Source of the DNA: Albidovulum marisflavi
Lineage (GTDB): Bacteria; Pseudomonadota; Alphaproteobacteria; Rhodobacterales; Rhodobacteraceae
Assembly: GCF_025751435.1 (NCBI RefSeq)
Contig: NZ_JAOWKY010000004.1
Coordinates: 1 to 64,000, forward strand
Length of the DNA stretch: 64,000 nucleotides
Direction of reading: 5' to 3'
Shown: positions 45,853-55,131 of the stretch, piece by piece
How positions within the stretch are numbered: the stretch's first letter is position 1
Layout of the letters: every line of letters starts with the position of its first letter
The notes under the pieces: generated by a model
Database searches by the model: none
Told to the model about the DNA's origin: nothing
The model's input: the letters and a program-made list of their open reading frames with translations, nothing else
Made by a program: the position numbers and the translations under genes

Positions 45853-46315
45853 CGCGGTGGCGTCGCGGCGACGCTGCCAGAATTTAGCGAACCGGCGCCA
45901 AGCGCCATAGCTGCCTGCACGCGTGTTCTTGCGCCCTTCACTCCGCTCATACCGGCCCGCGCGCCGCATAGGCGGTCGGCTTCGGCATGCAGCATCTCTC
46001 AGCCAGTCTGAAAGGAGCCTACCTCACGCTCAAATGTGCGAAAGATTTCGTACGTTATCTTCAGGAATTCATGGATGACCCGGATTTCCGCAACGAATAC
46101 CGAGACTACGAAGCGCTTGGCGAGATGAAAGGGGAAGGAAAGGCTGTCGCGGGGCTGTTCCCCCAAGCCAAGGCAGCGGCGTTTCGGGGTCTTTGAGGTC
46201 AAGTTCCTCAAGATGGCGGCGCTGCAGGAAGATGCGATTGAAAAGCTCAGCCCGCTGAAGCAGGCCCACTGACGCGGGGACGAGCCACGCCCGGGTCCTG
46301 ACCCGGGCGAGGTTC
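45853..46315. other. 463-bp stretch without a recognised gene; possible broken small ORF
   Basis: Between DUF3422 and YeeE. On the plus strand a 69-codon frame at 45987-46196 (MQHLSASLKGAYLTLKCAKD, then FMDDPDFRNEYRDYEALGEM) closes, while the +1 frame continues with RRFGVFEVKFLKMAALQED up to a TGA at 46273. A frameshifted former gene is possible. I find no family and no ribosome site. The right end contains a hairpin (46288-46309). Confidence 0.35.
46288..46309. terminator. Perfect hairpin beyond the YeeE stop
   Basis: CGCCCGGGT and ACCCGGGCG pair perfectly around CCTG, 6 bp beyond the minus-strand YeeE stop. There is no T-tract, so it may be a weak or Rho-assisted terminator for this gene. 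Confidence 0.45.
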
Positions 46316-47371
46316 CTACTCGGCCGGCTGAAAGCGCGGGGCGGACCGGTGCCGCAGCACCGCGTTCGCCGCAACGGCCCCGGCGGCGATGGCGATCAGC
46401 GCAAGTACGGCGGCAAGCGACAGGGTCGGTACGCCCGCCAGCCCTGCGCCGACCGTGCAGCCCCCGGCCAGTACGCCACCAAATCCCATCAGGACCGCGC
46501 CAGCCAGGTAGCGCCCGGTTTCGCGGGGGGAGACGAAGCTTTGCCAGCGGAACCGGCCTGCGATGACCGCCAACGCCGCCGCGCCGGCCAGCGCGCCGCC
46601 GATCAGGCCCGTGCCAAAGCCCGCGGGGATGGAGCTTGAGGCGATGGACCAGAAAAGCGCCTCGGTCGCCGGAGAAGTGAAGGACAGGCTTTCAAAGGCG
46701 ATCGCGTCGAACTCATCGAAAAGGACCAGGCCGGTGCCGACCCACGCCAGCGGCACCAGCGCGCCGATCATGGCGCCCCCCAGAAGAGGCGCGGGCCGGT
46801 TGCCCGAGCGAAGCGCGTATCCCGCCGCGAGCGCGACGATGATCGCGGACCACACGATCGCGCCGCCGGGCAGTGCAGAAAGCGAAATGCCTTCGCCCAT
46901 TGACACTCTATAGCCGCCCAGAAGTTCCCGCAGCGGCGAAAGCACGCCCTTGGTCGTCGCATGGGCGACGATCGCGAACACCAGCAGCACCGTCAGCGCG
47001 CGCAGATTGCCCGTTCCCGCCAGCACCGTCAGGCGCGAGGCGCAGCCACGCGTCAGCACCATGCCCGCGCCGAACAGAAGCCCGCCAAGAAGAATGGCCA
47101 GAACCGGCAGGTCCGATGCCATGAAACGGTGGTCGGTGAAATCGATCCAGCCAAGCCAGACCGCGGCCTGCGTTCCAGCGACCGCCACGGCAAGCGCCAT
47201 CAACCACAGGCCAAGCGCCGCGCGGCGTTCGTCCTGGGGGCCTACCAATCCACGGCGAAGACAGAACCGCGTTGCTTCGGCCAGCGCGCCGAAGGCGACA
47301 CCTATCGCAAGGCCGAACATGACCGAGACTTCGCGCGGGCCAAGGGTTTCGAACCCTAGTGTCTCGAACAT
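46316..47371 (-). CDS. YeeE/YedE-family sulfur transporter
   Basis: A protein of 351 residues with about ten hydrophobic segments. It has LFGAGMVLTRGCASRLTVLAGTGNLRAL and GFGGVLAGGCTVGAGLAGVPTLS, the two Cys-containing repeats of YeeE/YedE proteins, which import thiosulfate or related sulfur compounds. The full-length form has both repeats. The start is MFETLGFETLGPREV. Sulfur oxidation genes are not adjacent, so the substrate is inferred from the family. Confidence 0.88.
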   Translation of the reverse strand: MFETLGFETLGPREVSVMFGLAIGVAFGALAEATRFCLRRGLVGPQDERRAALGLWLMALAVAVAGTQAAVWLGWIDFTDHRFMASDLPVLAILLGGLLFGAGMVLTRGCASRLTVLAGTGNLRALTVLLVFAIVAHATTKGVLSPLRELLGGYRVSMGEGISLSALPGGAIVWSAIIVALAAGYALRSGNRPAPLLGGAMIGALVPLAWVGTGLVLFDEFDAIAFESLSFTSPATEALFWSIASSSIPAGFGTGLIGGALAGAAALAVIAGRFRWQSFVSPRETGRYLAGAVLMGFGGVLAGGCTVGAGLAGVPTLSLAAVLALIAIAAGAVAANAVLRHRSAPRFQPAE

Positions 47372-47589
47372 CTGAACATCTCCGCATATAGGAATTTGTT
47401 CGCAGATACTCCGAGTCTGTCAGGCGAAAAACCTCGTTGCTGGCCGCCTAACCGCGCGAGCCGGGAACAATTTCCCGTTTTTCGACGCTTTCGCAGATCA
47501 TGGTCGCGAACCGTCGGGTCCGAGCGGAACAATGAGGCGACATGAGAGCCCTGGGCGATCGCCGCGTTCTTTTTTCGACCCCCGCCCGG

Positions 47590-48528
47590 CTATCGTCCGC
47601 GTATCCGCGGGTCAAGTGCATCGCGCAGACCGTCGCCGATGTAATTCACGGATAGCACTGTAAGCGATATCGCGACACCGGGAAGGATGACGCGCAGCGG
47701 ATACAGCTGCATCTGGTCCACGGCATCGAACAGGATGCGGCCCCAGGTCGGGAAATCAGGCGGAAATCCAAGGCCAAGGAAAGACAGCGCGGATTCCGTG
47801 ATGATCGCATTCGCGATGCCAAGAGTGGCGGAGACCATGATGGGGCTCATCACGTTCGGCAGGATGTGGCGCAGGACCATCCGGCGTGCCGGCGTGCCGA
47901 TCGAGCGCGCGGCAAGGACATACTCGCGCTCTTTCAGCGCCAGAACCTCTCCGCGTACAATCCGCGCCGTTTGCATCCAGCTTGTCACGCCAATGGCGAC
48001 CACGATCAGCATGAAGATGCCCGCCTCGGTGCCGAAGCGCTGTGATAGCGGTTCGCGGAACAGCGTCACCATCAGAAGCAGCAGCGGCAGAAGGGGCAGG
48101 GACAGAAAGAGGTCGGTCATCGACATCAATATCCCGTCAAGCCGCCGGAAAAACCCGGCAAGCACACCGATCAGCGTGCCCAGCAGCAGCGACAGCAGCA
48201 TCGCGGTCATGCCCACGGCGATCGAGACCTTGCCCCCCGCCATCAACCTTGCCAGCAGGTCGCGGCCCAACTGGTCGGTGCCGAAGGGGTGCGCAAAGCT
48301 GGGCCCCTGGTTCCTCAGCTTCAGCATATTGACCGGGTTTGGGTCGACATAGGTCGGATCGATGCGCCACAGGAAGGGGCCCAGCGTGACCCCGAACAGA
48401 ATGAGTGAAAATATGATCAGGCCGACCAGCGCGCCCTTGTGCGTCTTGAACTGGTCCCAGACGTCCCACCACTGATTGCGCGGCGGTTTCAGCGCGGCGT
48501 CGACCTTGGAGGCGGGCATGTCAGTCAT
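47590..48528 (-). CDS. Peptide ABC transporter permease (DppC/OppC type)
   Basis: A protein of 312 residues. It has an N-terminal hydrophobic segment and DPNPVNMLKLRNQGPSFAHPFGTDQLGRDLLARL, typical of DppC. The inner-membrane loop EREYVLAARSIGTPARRMVLRHILPNVMSPI contains the EAA motif. Last of five genes: ATPase-ATPase-binding protein-permease-permease. The start overlaps the DppB stop by 8 bp. Imports peptides or similar compounds, as inferred from the family. Confidence 0.95.
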   Translation of the reverse strand: MTDMPASKVDAALKPPRNQWWDVWDQFKTHKGALVGLIIFSLILFGVTLGPFLWRIDPTYVDPNPVNMLKLRNQGPSFAHPFGTDQLGRDLLARLMAGGKVSIAVGMTAMLLSLLLGTLIGVLAGFFRRLDGILMSMTDLFLSLPLLPLLLLMVTLFREPLSQRFGTEAGIFMLIVVAIGVTSWMQTARIVRGEVLALKEREYVLAARSIGTPARRMVLRHILPNVMSPIMVSATLGIANAIITESALSFLGLGFPPDFPTWGRILFDAVDQMQLYPLRVILPGVAISLTVLSVNYIGDGLRDALDPRIRGR

Positions 48529-49528
48529 AGCGGATCCTCGGGTCCAGAACGCCGTACAGGATGTCTGCGATCAGGTTGAACAGCACGGTCAGCGCCGCGA
48601 AGATGAAGGTCAGTGTCTGCACCATCGGCAGGTCGTTCGCGTAGATGGCGGTGATCAGAAGCTGGCCCAGTCCATTCACCTTGAAAACCTGCTCGGTGAT
48701 GATAGCGCCGCCGAAGATCGTGGGGATGCCAAGCGCGATCACCGTCACGACCGGGATCAGCGAGTTGCGCAGGACGTGCTTCAGCACCACGACCTTTTCG
48801 CTCATCCCTTTGGCGCGGGCGGTGCGGACGTAATCCTGCCCCAGGTTGTCAAGCATCGAGGCGCGCATGAAGCGGCTGATCTGGCTGGCGTTGAACAGCG
48901 CCAGCACCGTGACCGGCATGATCATCTGGCGCACCTGTTTCCAGAAACTTTCCCAGTCCGTGACTTTCAGCGTCGTGTCGTAGATGGACGGGAACCAGTG
49001 CAGGTTCACCGCAAAGACGATGATCAGGACCACGCCGGTAAAGAAGGTGGGAACCGAAAAGCCGATCATCGACACGAAGGTCCCGATCTGATCGAACCAG
49101 GAATACTGCCGATAGGCCGAAATGATTCCGATCGGCAGGGCAATGATCACGCCGACCACATAGGCCAGCCCCACCACCCAAAGCGTTTGCGGCAGGCGCT
49201 GCCAGATCACGTCCATCGCGGGCGAGCGGAACTGCCAGGAGATGATCCTCTGCCCGCCTTCGGCAAAGCTCGTGCCGAACATGACATCAAAGGTGTGCAG
49301 GGGCTCGGTCCAGAAGAACTGCTTCAGCCACAGCAGGTAGCGGACCCAGGCCGGCTGATCGAGGCCAAGGGCGGCGCGCATCTTTTCGCGCACTTCCGGC
49401 GGGATCGTCAGCGGCTGGTCGGCCAGTGGATCGCCTGGGGCCAGGTCCAGCAGCATGAATATGACGAAACTGATGAACAGAAGCGTCGGGATTGCGATGA
49501 GCAAACGTCTGAGCGTGTAGGTCAGCAT
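48521..49528 (-). CDS. Peptide ABC transporter permease (DppB/OppB type)
   Basis: A protein of 335 residues starting MLTYTLRRLLIAIPTLLFISF. It shows a C-terminal DYVRTARAKGMSEKVVVLKHVLRNSLIPVV EAA loop and VNGLGQLLITAIYANDLPMVQ. An extended periplasmic loop between helix 1 and 2 (about residues 35-130) includes REKMRAALGLDQPAWVRYLLWLKQFF. Overlaps the DppC start by 8 bp. It follows the binding protein with a 75-bp gap holding a hairpin. Confidence 0.95.
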   Translation of the reverse strand: MLTYTLRRLLIAIPTLLFISFVIFMLLDLAPGDPLADQPLTIPPEVREKMRAALGLDQPAWVRYLLWLKQFFWTEPLHTFDVMFGTSFAEGGQRIISWQFRSPAMDVIWQRLPQTLWVVGLAYVVGVIIALPIGIISAYRQYSWFDQIGTFVSMIGFSVPTFFTGVVLIIVFAVNLHWFPSIYDTTLKVTDWESFWKQVRQMIMPVTVLALFNASQISRFMRASMLDNLGQDYVRTARAKGMSEKVVVLKHVLRNSLIPVVTVIALGIPTIFGGAIITEQVFKVNGLGQLLITAIYANDLPMVQTLTFIFAALTVLFNLIADILYGVLDPRIRYD

Positions 49529-49557
49529 CGGCGTCTCTGTGCAGCGGTCTCGGTATG

Positions 49558-49594
49558 AAAAGGGCGACCCCGGACCGTGTGTCCGGAGCCGCCC
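49558..49594 (-). terminator. Hairpin between binding-protein gene and permease genes
   Basis: On the minus strand a GGGCGGCTCCGGAC / GTCCGGGGTCGCCC stem with minor mismatches is followed by TTTT. It lies about 10 bp after the binding-protein stop and 30 bp before the DppB start, consistent with partial termination or 3' mRNA stabilisation, giving more binding protein than permease. Confidence 0.6.
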
Positions 49595-49603
49595 ATGCTC
49601 AGA

Positions 49604-51307
49604 TCACTTCATGCGGTACCAGTCGGCCGCATTCCAAAGCTCGCTGTCCCAGGTGTTCAGGATGACGCCGCCCAGCGTGTTCGAACGCGCCGACACCCGG
49701 CCACGGTCGACAAGCGCCACGACGGTGTAGCTTTCCTTGGTCAGCATGTCGTTCAGCTTCTTGGCGATCTCGCCCCGCTTCTCCAGGTCGCCGGTCCGGC
49801 TCAGTTCGACCAGAAGCTCGTCATAGGCCGGGTCGCAATAGCGGTTGATGTTCTCACCCTGCCACTGCTTCTCGGGCGTCGGCGCCTTGTCGCAGCCGTA
49901 CTGCGCCAGATAGGGTTCCGGGTCCGTGCCGTCGAAGTTGTTCGCGTACATTTCCACGTCCGCGTAGAACTTCTGGAACGTGTCGGGCGACCCCGGATCA
50001 CCGCCGAAGAAGACCGAGGCATCGATGTTCTTCAGCTCGGTTTCGACACCGATTTCCGTCCACCACTGCTTGATCAGCGCCTGGAAGTCCTGGCGGACGG
50101 CGTTGGTCGAGGTCTGGTAGAGGATGTGCAGCTTCTCGCCATCCTTGTCGCGGACGCCGTCTCCGTCGGTATCGGTCCAGCCCGCTTCTTCAAGCAGCGC
50201 CTTGGCGCCCTCGATGTCCTGAACAAGGCAGTCGGTGTTGTCGGAGGCATAAAGTTCCGGCGCTGGCACCAGGTTGCAGGTCGGGCGCCCGGCCTGACCG
50301 TAGCCGACCTCAACCAGCAGGTTGCGGTCGATCGCCATCGACAGCGCCTTGCGCACGCGCAGATCACTGAGGAAGGGGTGCGGGTGCTTGGCGGTGGAGC
50401 GCTCGCCCTCGGGCAGGTTGGGCGACGGGTCGGTCATGTTCATCTCGATCCGCTCGACCAGCGTGCCGAAAGCCGACAGCGCCTCACCCTTGCCCGCGGC
50501 TGCCATTCCCGCAAGCACGTCCGGTGCAAGCTGCAGGTTCCAGGCATAGTCGAATTCGCCGGTTTCCAGCACGGCGCGGCCAGCCGCCGCCGCATCGCCG
50601 CCGCCCTTGAAGGTCAGCGTCGCGAAGGCCGGCTTTGCCGGGTCGCGGTAGTTGGGGTTGGCCACCATCTGGATCACGTCGTTCGGCTTGAACTCGGTGA
50701 CGGTGAAGGGACCGGTGCCGATCGGGCTGAAGTTCGCGTCGGTGCATTCCGGCGCCTTGGCCCCAAGGCAGTTTTCGAACTGCGCCTTCTGAAGGATCGG
50801 CGACTGTCCGCCCATGAACGGGCCGTAGGGGTTCGGCTTGGGTTCCTTGAAGGTGACCTTGACGGTCAGGTCATCCATCGCCTCGACCTTGTCGACGCCT
50901 TCGAACTTGGCCAACTGCGCGCAGCCGCCTTCGGGATGCATGCAGTATTCCGCGGTGAAGACCACATCGGCCGAGGTGACAGGGCTGCCGTCGGACCAAA
51001 GCAGGCCCGGCTTCAGCTTCCATGTGATCGAGGTCAGGTCGTCTGCGACGCCGCCGTTGCCGACCGTCGGGATGTCTTCGGCAAGATAGGGCACCATGTT
51101 GCCCTTCTCATCGTAGCGTCCAAGCGGCTCGATCACGAGCGAGGAGCTTTCGATATCCTTCGTTCCCGAGGACAGGTAGGGGTTCAGGATCGAAGGCGCC
51201 TGCCAGTAAATGATGTTCACATGGCCATCGGCGCCGCGTTCGGCGAAGGCCGCTGGGGCCAGCGCCAGGCTGGCGGCGGCGCCCAAGAGGGCAGTCTTGA
51301 GTTTCAT
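49604..51307 (-). CDS. Peptide ABC transporter substrate-binding protein (family 5)
   Basis: A protein of 567 residues. Signal peptide MKLKTALLGAAASLALAPAAFA, followed by family 5 signatures NIIYWQAPSILNPYLSSGTKD, SITWKLKPGLLWSDGSPVTSADVVFTAEY and DLRVRKALSMAIDRNLLVEV. It delivers a solute in the periplasm to the DppBC permeases. The gene starts one base after the ATPase (DppF) stop. The specificity is unknown; family 5 members bind peptides, nickel or opines. The hairpin downstream should give it higher expression. Confidence 0.95.
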   Translation of the reverse strand: MKLKTALLGAAASLALAPAAFAERGADGHVNIIYWQAPSILNPYLSSGTKDIESSSLVIEPLGRYDEKGNMVPYLAEDIPTVGNGGVADDLTSITWKLKPGLLWSDGSPVTSADVVFTAEYCMHPEGGCAQLAKFEGVDKVEAMDDLTVKVTFKEPKPNPYGPFMGGQSPILQKAQFENCLGAKAPECTDANFSPIGTGPFTVTEFKPNDVIQMVANPNYRDPAKPAFATLTFKGGGDAAAAGRAVLETGEFDYAWNLQLAPDVLAGMAAAGKGEALSAFGTLVERIEMNMTDPSPNLPEGERSTAKHPHPFLSDLRVRKALSMAIDRNLLVEVGYGQAGRPTCNLVPAPELYASDNTDCLVQDIEGAKALLEEAGWTDTDGDGVRDKDGEKLHILYQTSTNAVRQDFQALIKQWWTEIGVETELKNIDASVFFGGDPGSPDTFQKFYADVEMYANNFDGTDPEPYLAQYGCDKAPTPEKQWQGENINRYCDPAYDELLVELSRTGDLEKRGEIAKKLNDMLTKESYTVVALVDRGRVSARSNTLGGVILNTWDSELWNAADWYRMK

Positions 51308-51308
51308 G

Positions 51309-52370
51309 TCACACTCCTTGTTGGATGCTCGTTAATTCCTCTTGCGCCGCCGTTTTGCCGGCGGTCGTATCGGTATCCTCGTACAGGTGGCAGGCGGCGA
51401 AGCGGCCCGGCTCAAGTTCCCGGAACGGCGGGTTCACGTTGTGGCAGATCTCCATAACCTTGGGGCAGCGGGTGCAGAAGTTGCAGCCCTTCGGCGGGTT
51501 CGCCGGCGATGGAACGTCGCCCGTCAGGATGATCCGCTTGCGCTCCGTCTCGATCTCGGGGTCGGGCTCCGGGACCGCCGACAGTAGTGCCTGCGTGTAG
51601 GGATGCATCGGGCGGTCATAAAGCGCGTCGCGCGGTGCAAGTTCGACGATGCGGCCCAGGTACATCACGGCGACGCGGTCGGCGATGTGGCGCACCATCG
51701 ACAGGTCGTGGCTGATGAACAGGTAGGTCAGGCCAAGCCGGTCCTGCAGGTCTTCAAGCAGGTTGACGACCTGCGCCTGGATCGACACGTCGAGGGCCGC
51801 GATCGGTTCGTCACAGACGATGAACTTGGGGTTCAGGGCAAGGGCGCGCGCGATGCCGATACGCTGGCGCTGGCCGCCGGAGAACTCGTGCGGGTAGCGG
51901 TTGGCGAAGTTGCGGTTCAGTCCGACGGCATCCATCAGTTCGTAGATGCGGTCCAGCTTTTCTGCCTTCGACAGGCGGCTGTGCTCATCCAGCGGCTCTC
52001 CGATGATCGCGGCAACGGTCATGCGGGGGTTCAGGCTTGCCTGCGGATCCTGGAAGACCATCTGCATCGTCGGCCGGAGCTTGCGGAGCGTGCCGCTGTC
52101 CGCGTCGGAAAGCTCGACGCCGTCGATGCGGATCGAGCCGTCGGTGGGATCGTAAAGCCGCAGGATCACGCGCCCGCAGGTCGACTTGCCGCATCCCGAT
52201 TCACCGACAAGACCCAGGGTTTCGCCCTCGTAGATGTCGAAGCTCACGTCATCCACTGCCTTTACATCGCCGACCTTGCTGCGAAAGATGCCCGCCGTGA
52301 TCGGGAAGTACATCTTCAGGCCCTTGATCTCGACCAGCTTGCGATGTCCGCGTTCGGCGCGGTCAAGCAT
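51309..52370 (-). CDS. Peptide ABC transporter ATP-binding protein (DppF/OppF type)
   Basis: A protein of 353 residues. Walker [10 protein letters not shown], signature [14 protein letters not shown], Walker [15 protein letters not shown], and the C-terminal oligopeptide/dipeptide domain with [13 protein letters not shown] and a conserved Cys cluster (possible Fe-S or zinc-like, seen in OppD/DppF). Starts at 52370 after AAGGAA. A longer start (52445) would overlap the upstream ATPase. Second gene of the operon. Confidence 0.94.
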   Translation of the reverse strand: MLDRAERGHRKLVEIKGLKMYFPITAGIFRSKVGDVKAVDDVSFDIYEGETLGLVGESGCGKSTCGRVILRLYDPTDGSIRIDGVELSDADSGTLRKLRPTMQMVFQDPQASLNPRMTVAAIIGEPLDEHSRLSKAEKLDRIYELMDAVGLNRNFANRYPHEFSGGQRQRIGIARALALNPKFIVCDEPIAALDVSIQAQVVNLLEDLQDRLGLTYLFISHDLSMVRHIADRVAVMYLGRIVELAPRDALYDRPMHPYTQALLSAVPEPDPEIETERKRIILTGDVPSPANPPKGCNFCTRCPKVMEICHNVNPPFRELEPGRFAACHLYEDTDTTAGKTAAQEELTSIQQGV

Positions 52371-52429
52371 GACGTGTTCCTTCCGCGGCTTTCGCGATGC
52401 GGCATGATTGCAGATGCCGGGGCGCCGAG

Positions 52430-53434
52430 TCAGCCATCCTGCCACTCCTGGTCCAACGGTTCCCAGAAACAGGCCACGTCATGGCCGGGCCCGACGATCC
52501 GGCGAAGCGGGTTTTCCTGGGCGCAACGCGCCATGGCATGAGCGCAGCGCCCGCGAAAGGCGCAGGCCGAGGGTTCGGCCCGCAGGATCGGTGGCTGCCC
52601 CTCGATCACGTTGAGCTTTGGCATCCGCTCCCCTCTGACCGAGGGCACGGTCTTGAGAAGGGCGCGGGTGTAAGGGTGCCGCGGGTTGCTGAAAAGTTCG
52701 CGCGCCGGGGCCTGTTCGACGATCTGGCCGCCGTACATCACGATCACGCGGTCGGCGATGCCGGCGATCACACCCAGGTCGTGAGTGATCCAGACGATCG
52801 CCATGCCAAGCTTCTGGCGAAGCTCCTTCACAAGCTCAAGGATCTGCGCCTGGATCGTGACGTCCAGCGCCGTCGTCGGTTCATCCGCGATCAGCACCTT
52901 GGGATCGCAAGCCAGCGCGATGGCGATCATCACGCGCTGTCGCATGCCGCCCGAAAACTGATGAGGGTAGTCGTCCAGCCGCCGCGCCGCATCGGGGATG
53001 CCCACAAGTTCCAGCAGTTCCTTGGCGCGCACCCGCGCGGCCTTTTTGCCAAGCCTCATATGCTTGCGCAGCGGCTCCATCAGCTGGAAGCCCACGGTGA
53101 ACACGGGGTTCAGCGACGTCATAGGGTCCTGGAAGATGAAGCCGATGCGCGCGCCCCGAACCGCGCGAAGCTGTTGCTCGGAACAGTTCAGCAGGTCGAG
53201 ACCGTCGAACATTACCGTCCCGCCGCGCACATCCGCGGGGGGCATGGGCAGAAGGCCGATCAGGGACATCATCGTCACCGATTTCCCGGACCCGCTTTCG
53301 CCGACCACGCCCAGAAGCTCTCCCGGGCGCAGGTCGAAGCTTACGGAATTCACGGCGTGGATTTCGCCTCCGCGCGTCCTGAAAACGGTTTTCAGGCCCT
53401 TGACGTCAAGGACGGGCACAGCCCCATCGGGCAT
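52430..53434 (-). CDS. Peptide ABC transporter ATP-binding protein (DppD/OppD type)
   Basis: A protein of 334 residues. Walker [10 protein letters not shown], signature [14 protein letters not shown], Walker [15 protein letters not shown], and the C-terminal [14 protein letters not shown] cluster of OppD/DppD. It starts [18 protein letters not shown] and is the first gene of the five-gene transporter operon. The order ATPases-binding protein-permeases differs from the canonical dppABCDF order. Divergent from the FAD oxidoreductase gene across 293 bp. Confidence 0.94.
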   Translation of the reverse strand: MPDGAVPVLDVKGLKTVFRTRGGEIHAVNSVSFDLRPGELLGVVGESGSGKSVTMMSLIGLLPMPPADVRGGTVMFDGLDLLNCSEQQLRAVRGARIGFIFQDPMTSLNPVFTVGFQLMEPLRKHMRLGKKAARVRAKELLELVGIPDAARRLDDYPHQFSGGMRQRVMIAIALACDPKVLIADEPTTALDVTIQAQILELVKELRQKLGMAIVWITHDLGVIAGIADRVIVMYGGQIVEQAPARELFSNPRHPYTRALLKTVPSVRGERMPKLNVIEGQPPILRAEPSACAFRGRCAHAMARCAQENPLRRIVGPGHDVACFWEPLDQEWQDG

Positions 53435-53727
53435 GGAAACTCCCCAGTCGATTATTGTTCTTTGATTTTCCCGATCATGCGCCGGGTTGCTGTTGGGTGA
53501 GTGTTAGCGATTTTCGTTCATCCGGCAACATACAAAGTGGACTGCATTCCGTAGCGTAAGGCGCTGCAATATGATGCGTTGTATCGGCATCTTGACCGCA
53601 GGCGGGAGCCGCGTCACTCTGGCGCCGAAAAGCTGGCACATGGGCGCGAGGCAAGGGTGCAGGGCGATCGGGCAGCGTATGAATCCGGGGCCGGTGCGGC
53701 CGACCCGAGAAATGTCGAGAAGACCAG
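53435..53727. other. 293-bp divergent intergenic region
   Basis: Lies between dppD-like (minus) and the FAD oxidoreductase (plus). It should hold both promoters. A locally A/T-richer stretch is at about 53440-53590. I see no gene and no clear palindrome here. Confidence 0.5.
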
Positions 53728-55071
53728 GTGAAACCCTTTCCCATCGGAGTATCGAACCTTGCGCGCTTCTTGACGCCACTGCCGGCACGGGCCGACGTGG
53801 TCGTCATCGGGGGCGGGATAGCGGGCGTCATGACGGCCTGGTACCTGACCAAGGCGGGGCACAGCGTTGTCCTGTGTGAAAAGGGCCGGATCGCCGCAGA
53901 GCAGTCATCGCGCAACTGGGGATGGGTGCGAAAGCAGGGCAGGGACCCCGACGAAATTCCGCTGGTCGCCGAAGCGCAGCGGATCTGGGCGGGTTTGGCC
54001 GAAGAGGTGGGTCAGGATCTGGGGTACCGTCAGACCGGCGTGCTATATATCGCGAACACGCCGAAGGACGTCGGGCCGCATGAACGTTGGATGGCTCATG
54101 CGCGCGCTCACGCGCTGGACACGCGGCTGCTGACCAAGGCCGAACTGGACGCGATGGTGCCAAGTGCGGCGAATTGGGCGGGCGGCCTCTGGACAGCGTC
54201 GGACGGGCGGGCCGAACCCTGGGTTGCCGTGCCTGCCATCGCGGACGCGCTGGCCCAACGCGGCGCGGTGATCGCCGAGGACTGCGCGGTGCGTGCGCTT
54301 GACCGGCAGGCAGGCCGCATCTGTGGCGTCATCACCGAGCGGGGGAGGATCGCCGCCGATCACGTCGTGCTGGCGGGCGGAGCCTGGTCGGGGCTCTTCG
54401 CGCGGGCCGAGGGCATATACCTTCCGCAGCTTGCCGTGCGCGCGACCGTCTGCGCGACCGAACCGCTGCCAGAGGTCTTTGCCGGCGCGGCTGCTGATGC
54501 CGAGTTCGCGTTTCGCCGCCGAGAGGATGGCGGCTATACCCTTGCGCCTTGCGATCTTCATGAGTTCATGGTGGGCCCGGATGCCTTTCGCCACCTGCCG
54601 ATCTATCGTCCCGGTCTACGCACGCCGATCAGCGGCACGCGTCTCCTTCCTGCCGCGCCACGGGATTTTCCCGACGCGTGGTCAACGCCGCGCCGATGGT
54701 CGGCGGACGAGGTTTCGCCGTTCGAACGCATGCGTGTCCTCAACCCGGCCCCCTACGCGCCCAGGGTCGAACGTTTGCGCGACCAGTTTGCGCGTGCTTT
54801 CCCCAAGCTGGGGCGGCCCCGGTTGCAGGTGGCATGGGCGGGCATGATCGACACTATGCCGGACGTGGTGCCGGTGATCGATCATGCCCATGGCACACCG
54901 GGCCTGACCATCCTTACCGGCCTTTCCGGCCACGGCTTTGGCATCGGTCCGGCTGTGGGGCGCGTCGCTGCGGACCTGGTCATGGGACGCGCGCCGGGGC
55001 ACGACCTGTCCCGTTTCCGCCATGCGCGTTTTACCGACGGGTCAAGAATCGTGCCCGGCCCGTCACTCTGA
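53728..55071 (+). CDS. FAD-dependent amine/amino-acid oxidoreductase (DAO family)
   Basis: A protein of 447 residues from GTG 53728. N-terminal Rossmann loop DVVVIGGGIAGVMTAWYLTKAGHSVVLCEKGR and the QSSRNWGWVRKQGRD loop, then the DAO C-terminal GLTILTGLSGHGFGIGPAVGRVAADLVMG. This subtype oxidises D-amino acids or N-substituted amines; the substrate is unknown. It is divergent from the peptide transporter and 60 bp upstream of an M20 hydrolase, suggesting a joint pathway. Confidence 0.9.
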   Translation: MKPFPIGVSNLARFLTPLPARADVVVIGGGIAGVMTAWYLTKAGHSVVLCEKGRIAAEQSSRNWGWVRKQGRDPDEIPLVAEAQRIWAGLAEEVGQDLGYRQTGVLYIANTPKDVGPHERWMAHARAHALDTRLLTKAELDAMVPSAANWAGGLWTASDGRAEPWVAVPAIADALAQRGAVIAEDCAVRALDRQAGRICGVITERGRIAADHVVLAGGAWSGLFARAEGIYLPQLAVRATVCATEPLPEVFAGAAADAEFAFRRREDGGYTLAPCDLHEFMVGPDAFRHLPIYRPGLRTPISGTRLLPAAPRDFPDAWSTPRRWSADEVSPFERMRVLNPAPYAPRVERLRDQFARAFPKLGRPRLQVAWAGMIDTMPDVVPVIDHAHGTPGLTILTGLSGHGFGIGPAVGRVAADLVMGRAPGHDLSRFRHARFTDGSRIVPGPSL

Positions 55072-55131
55072 ACCTTGCGGGCGGCGGTGAAAGTCGCCAC
55101 CTTCCCTGCATACCGCGAAAGGAAGGATGCC

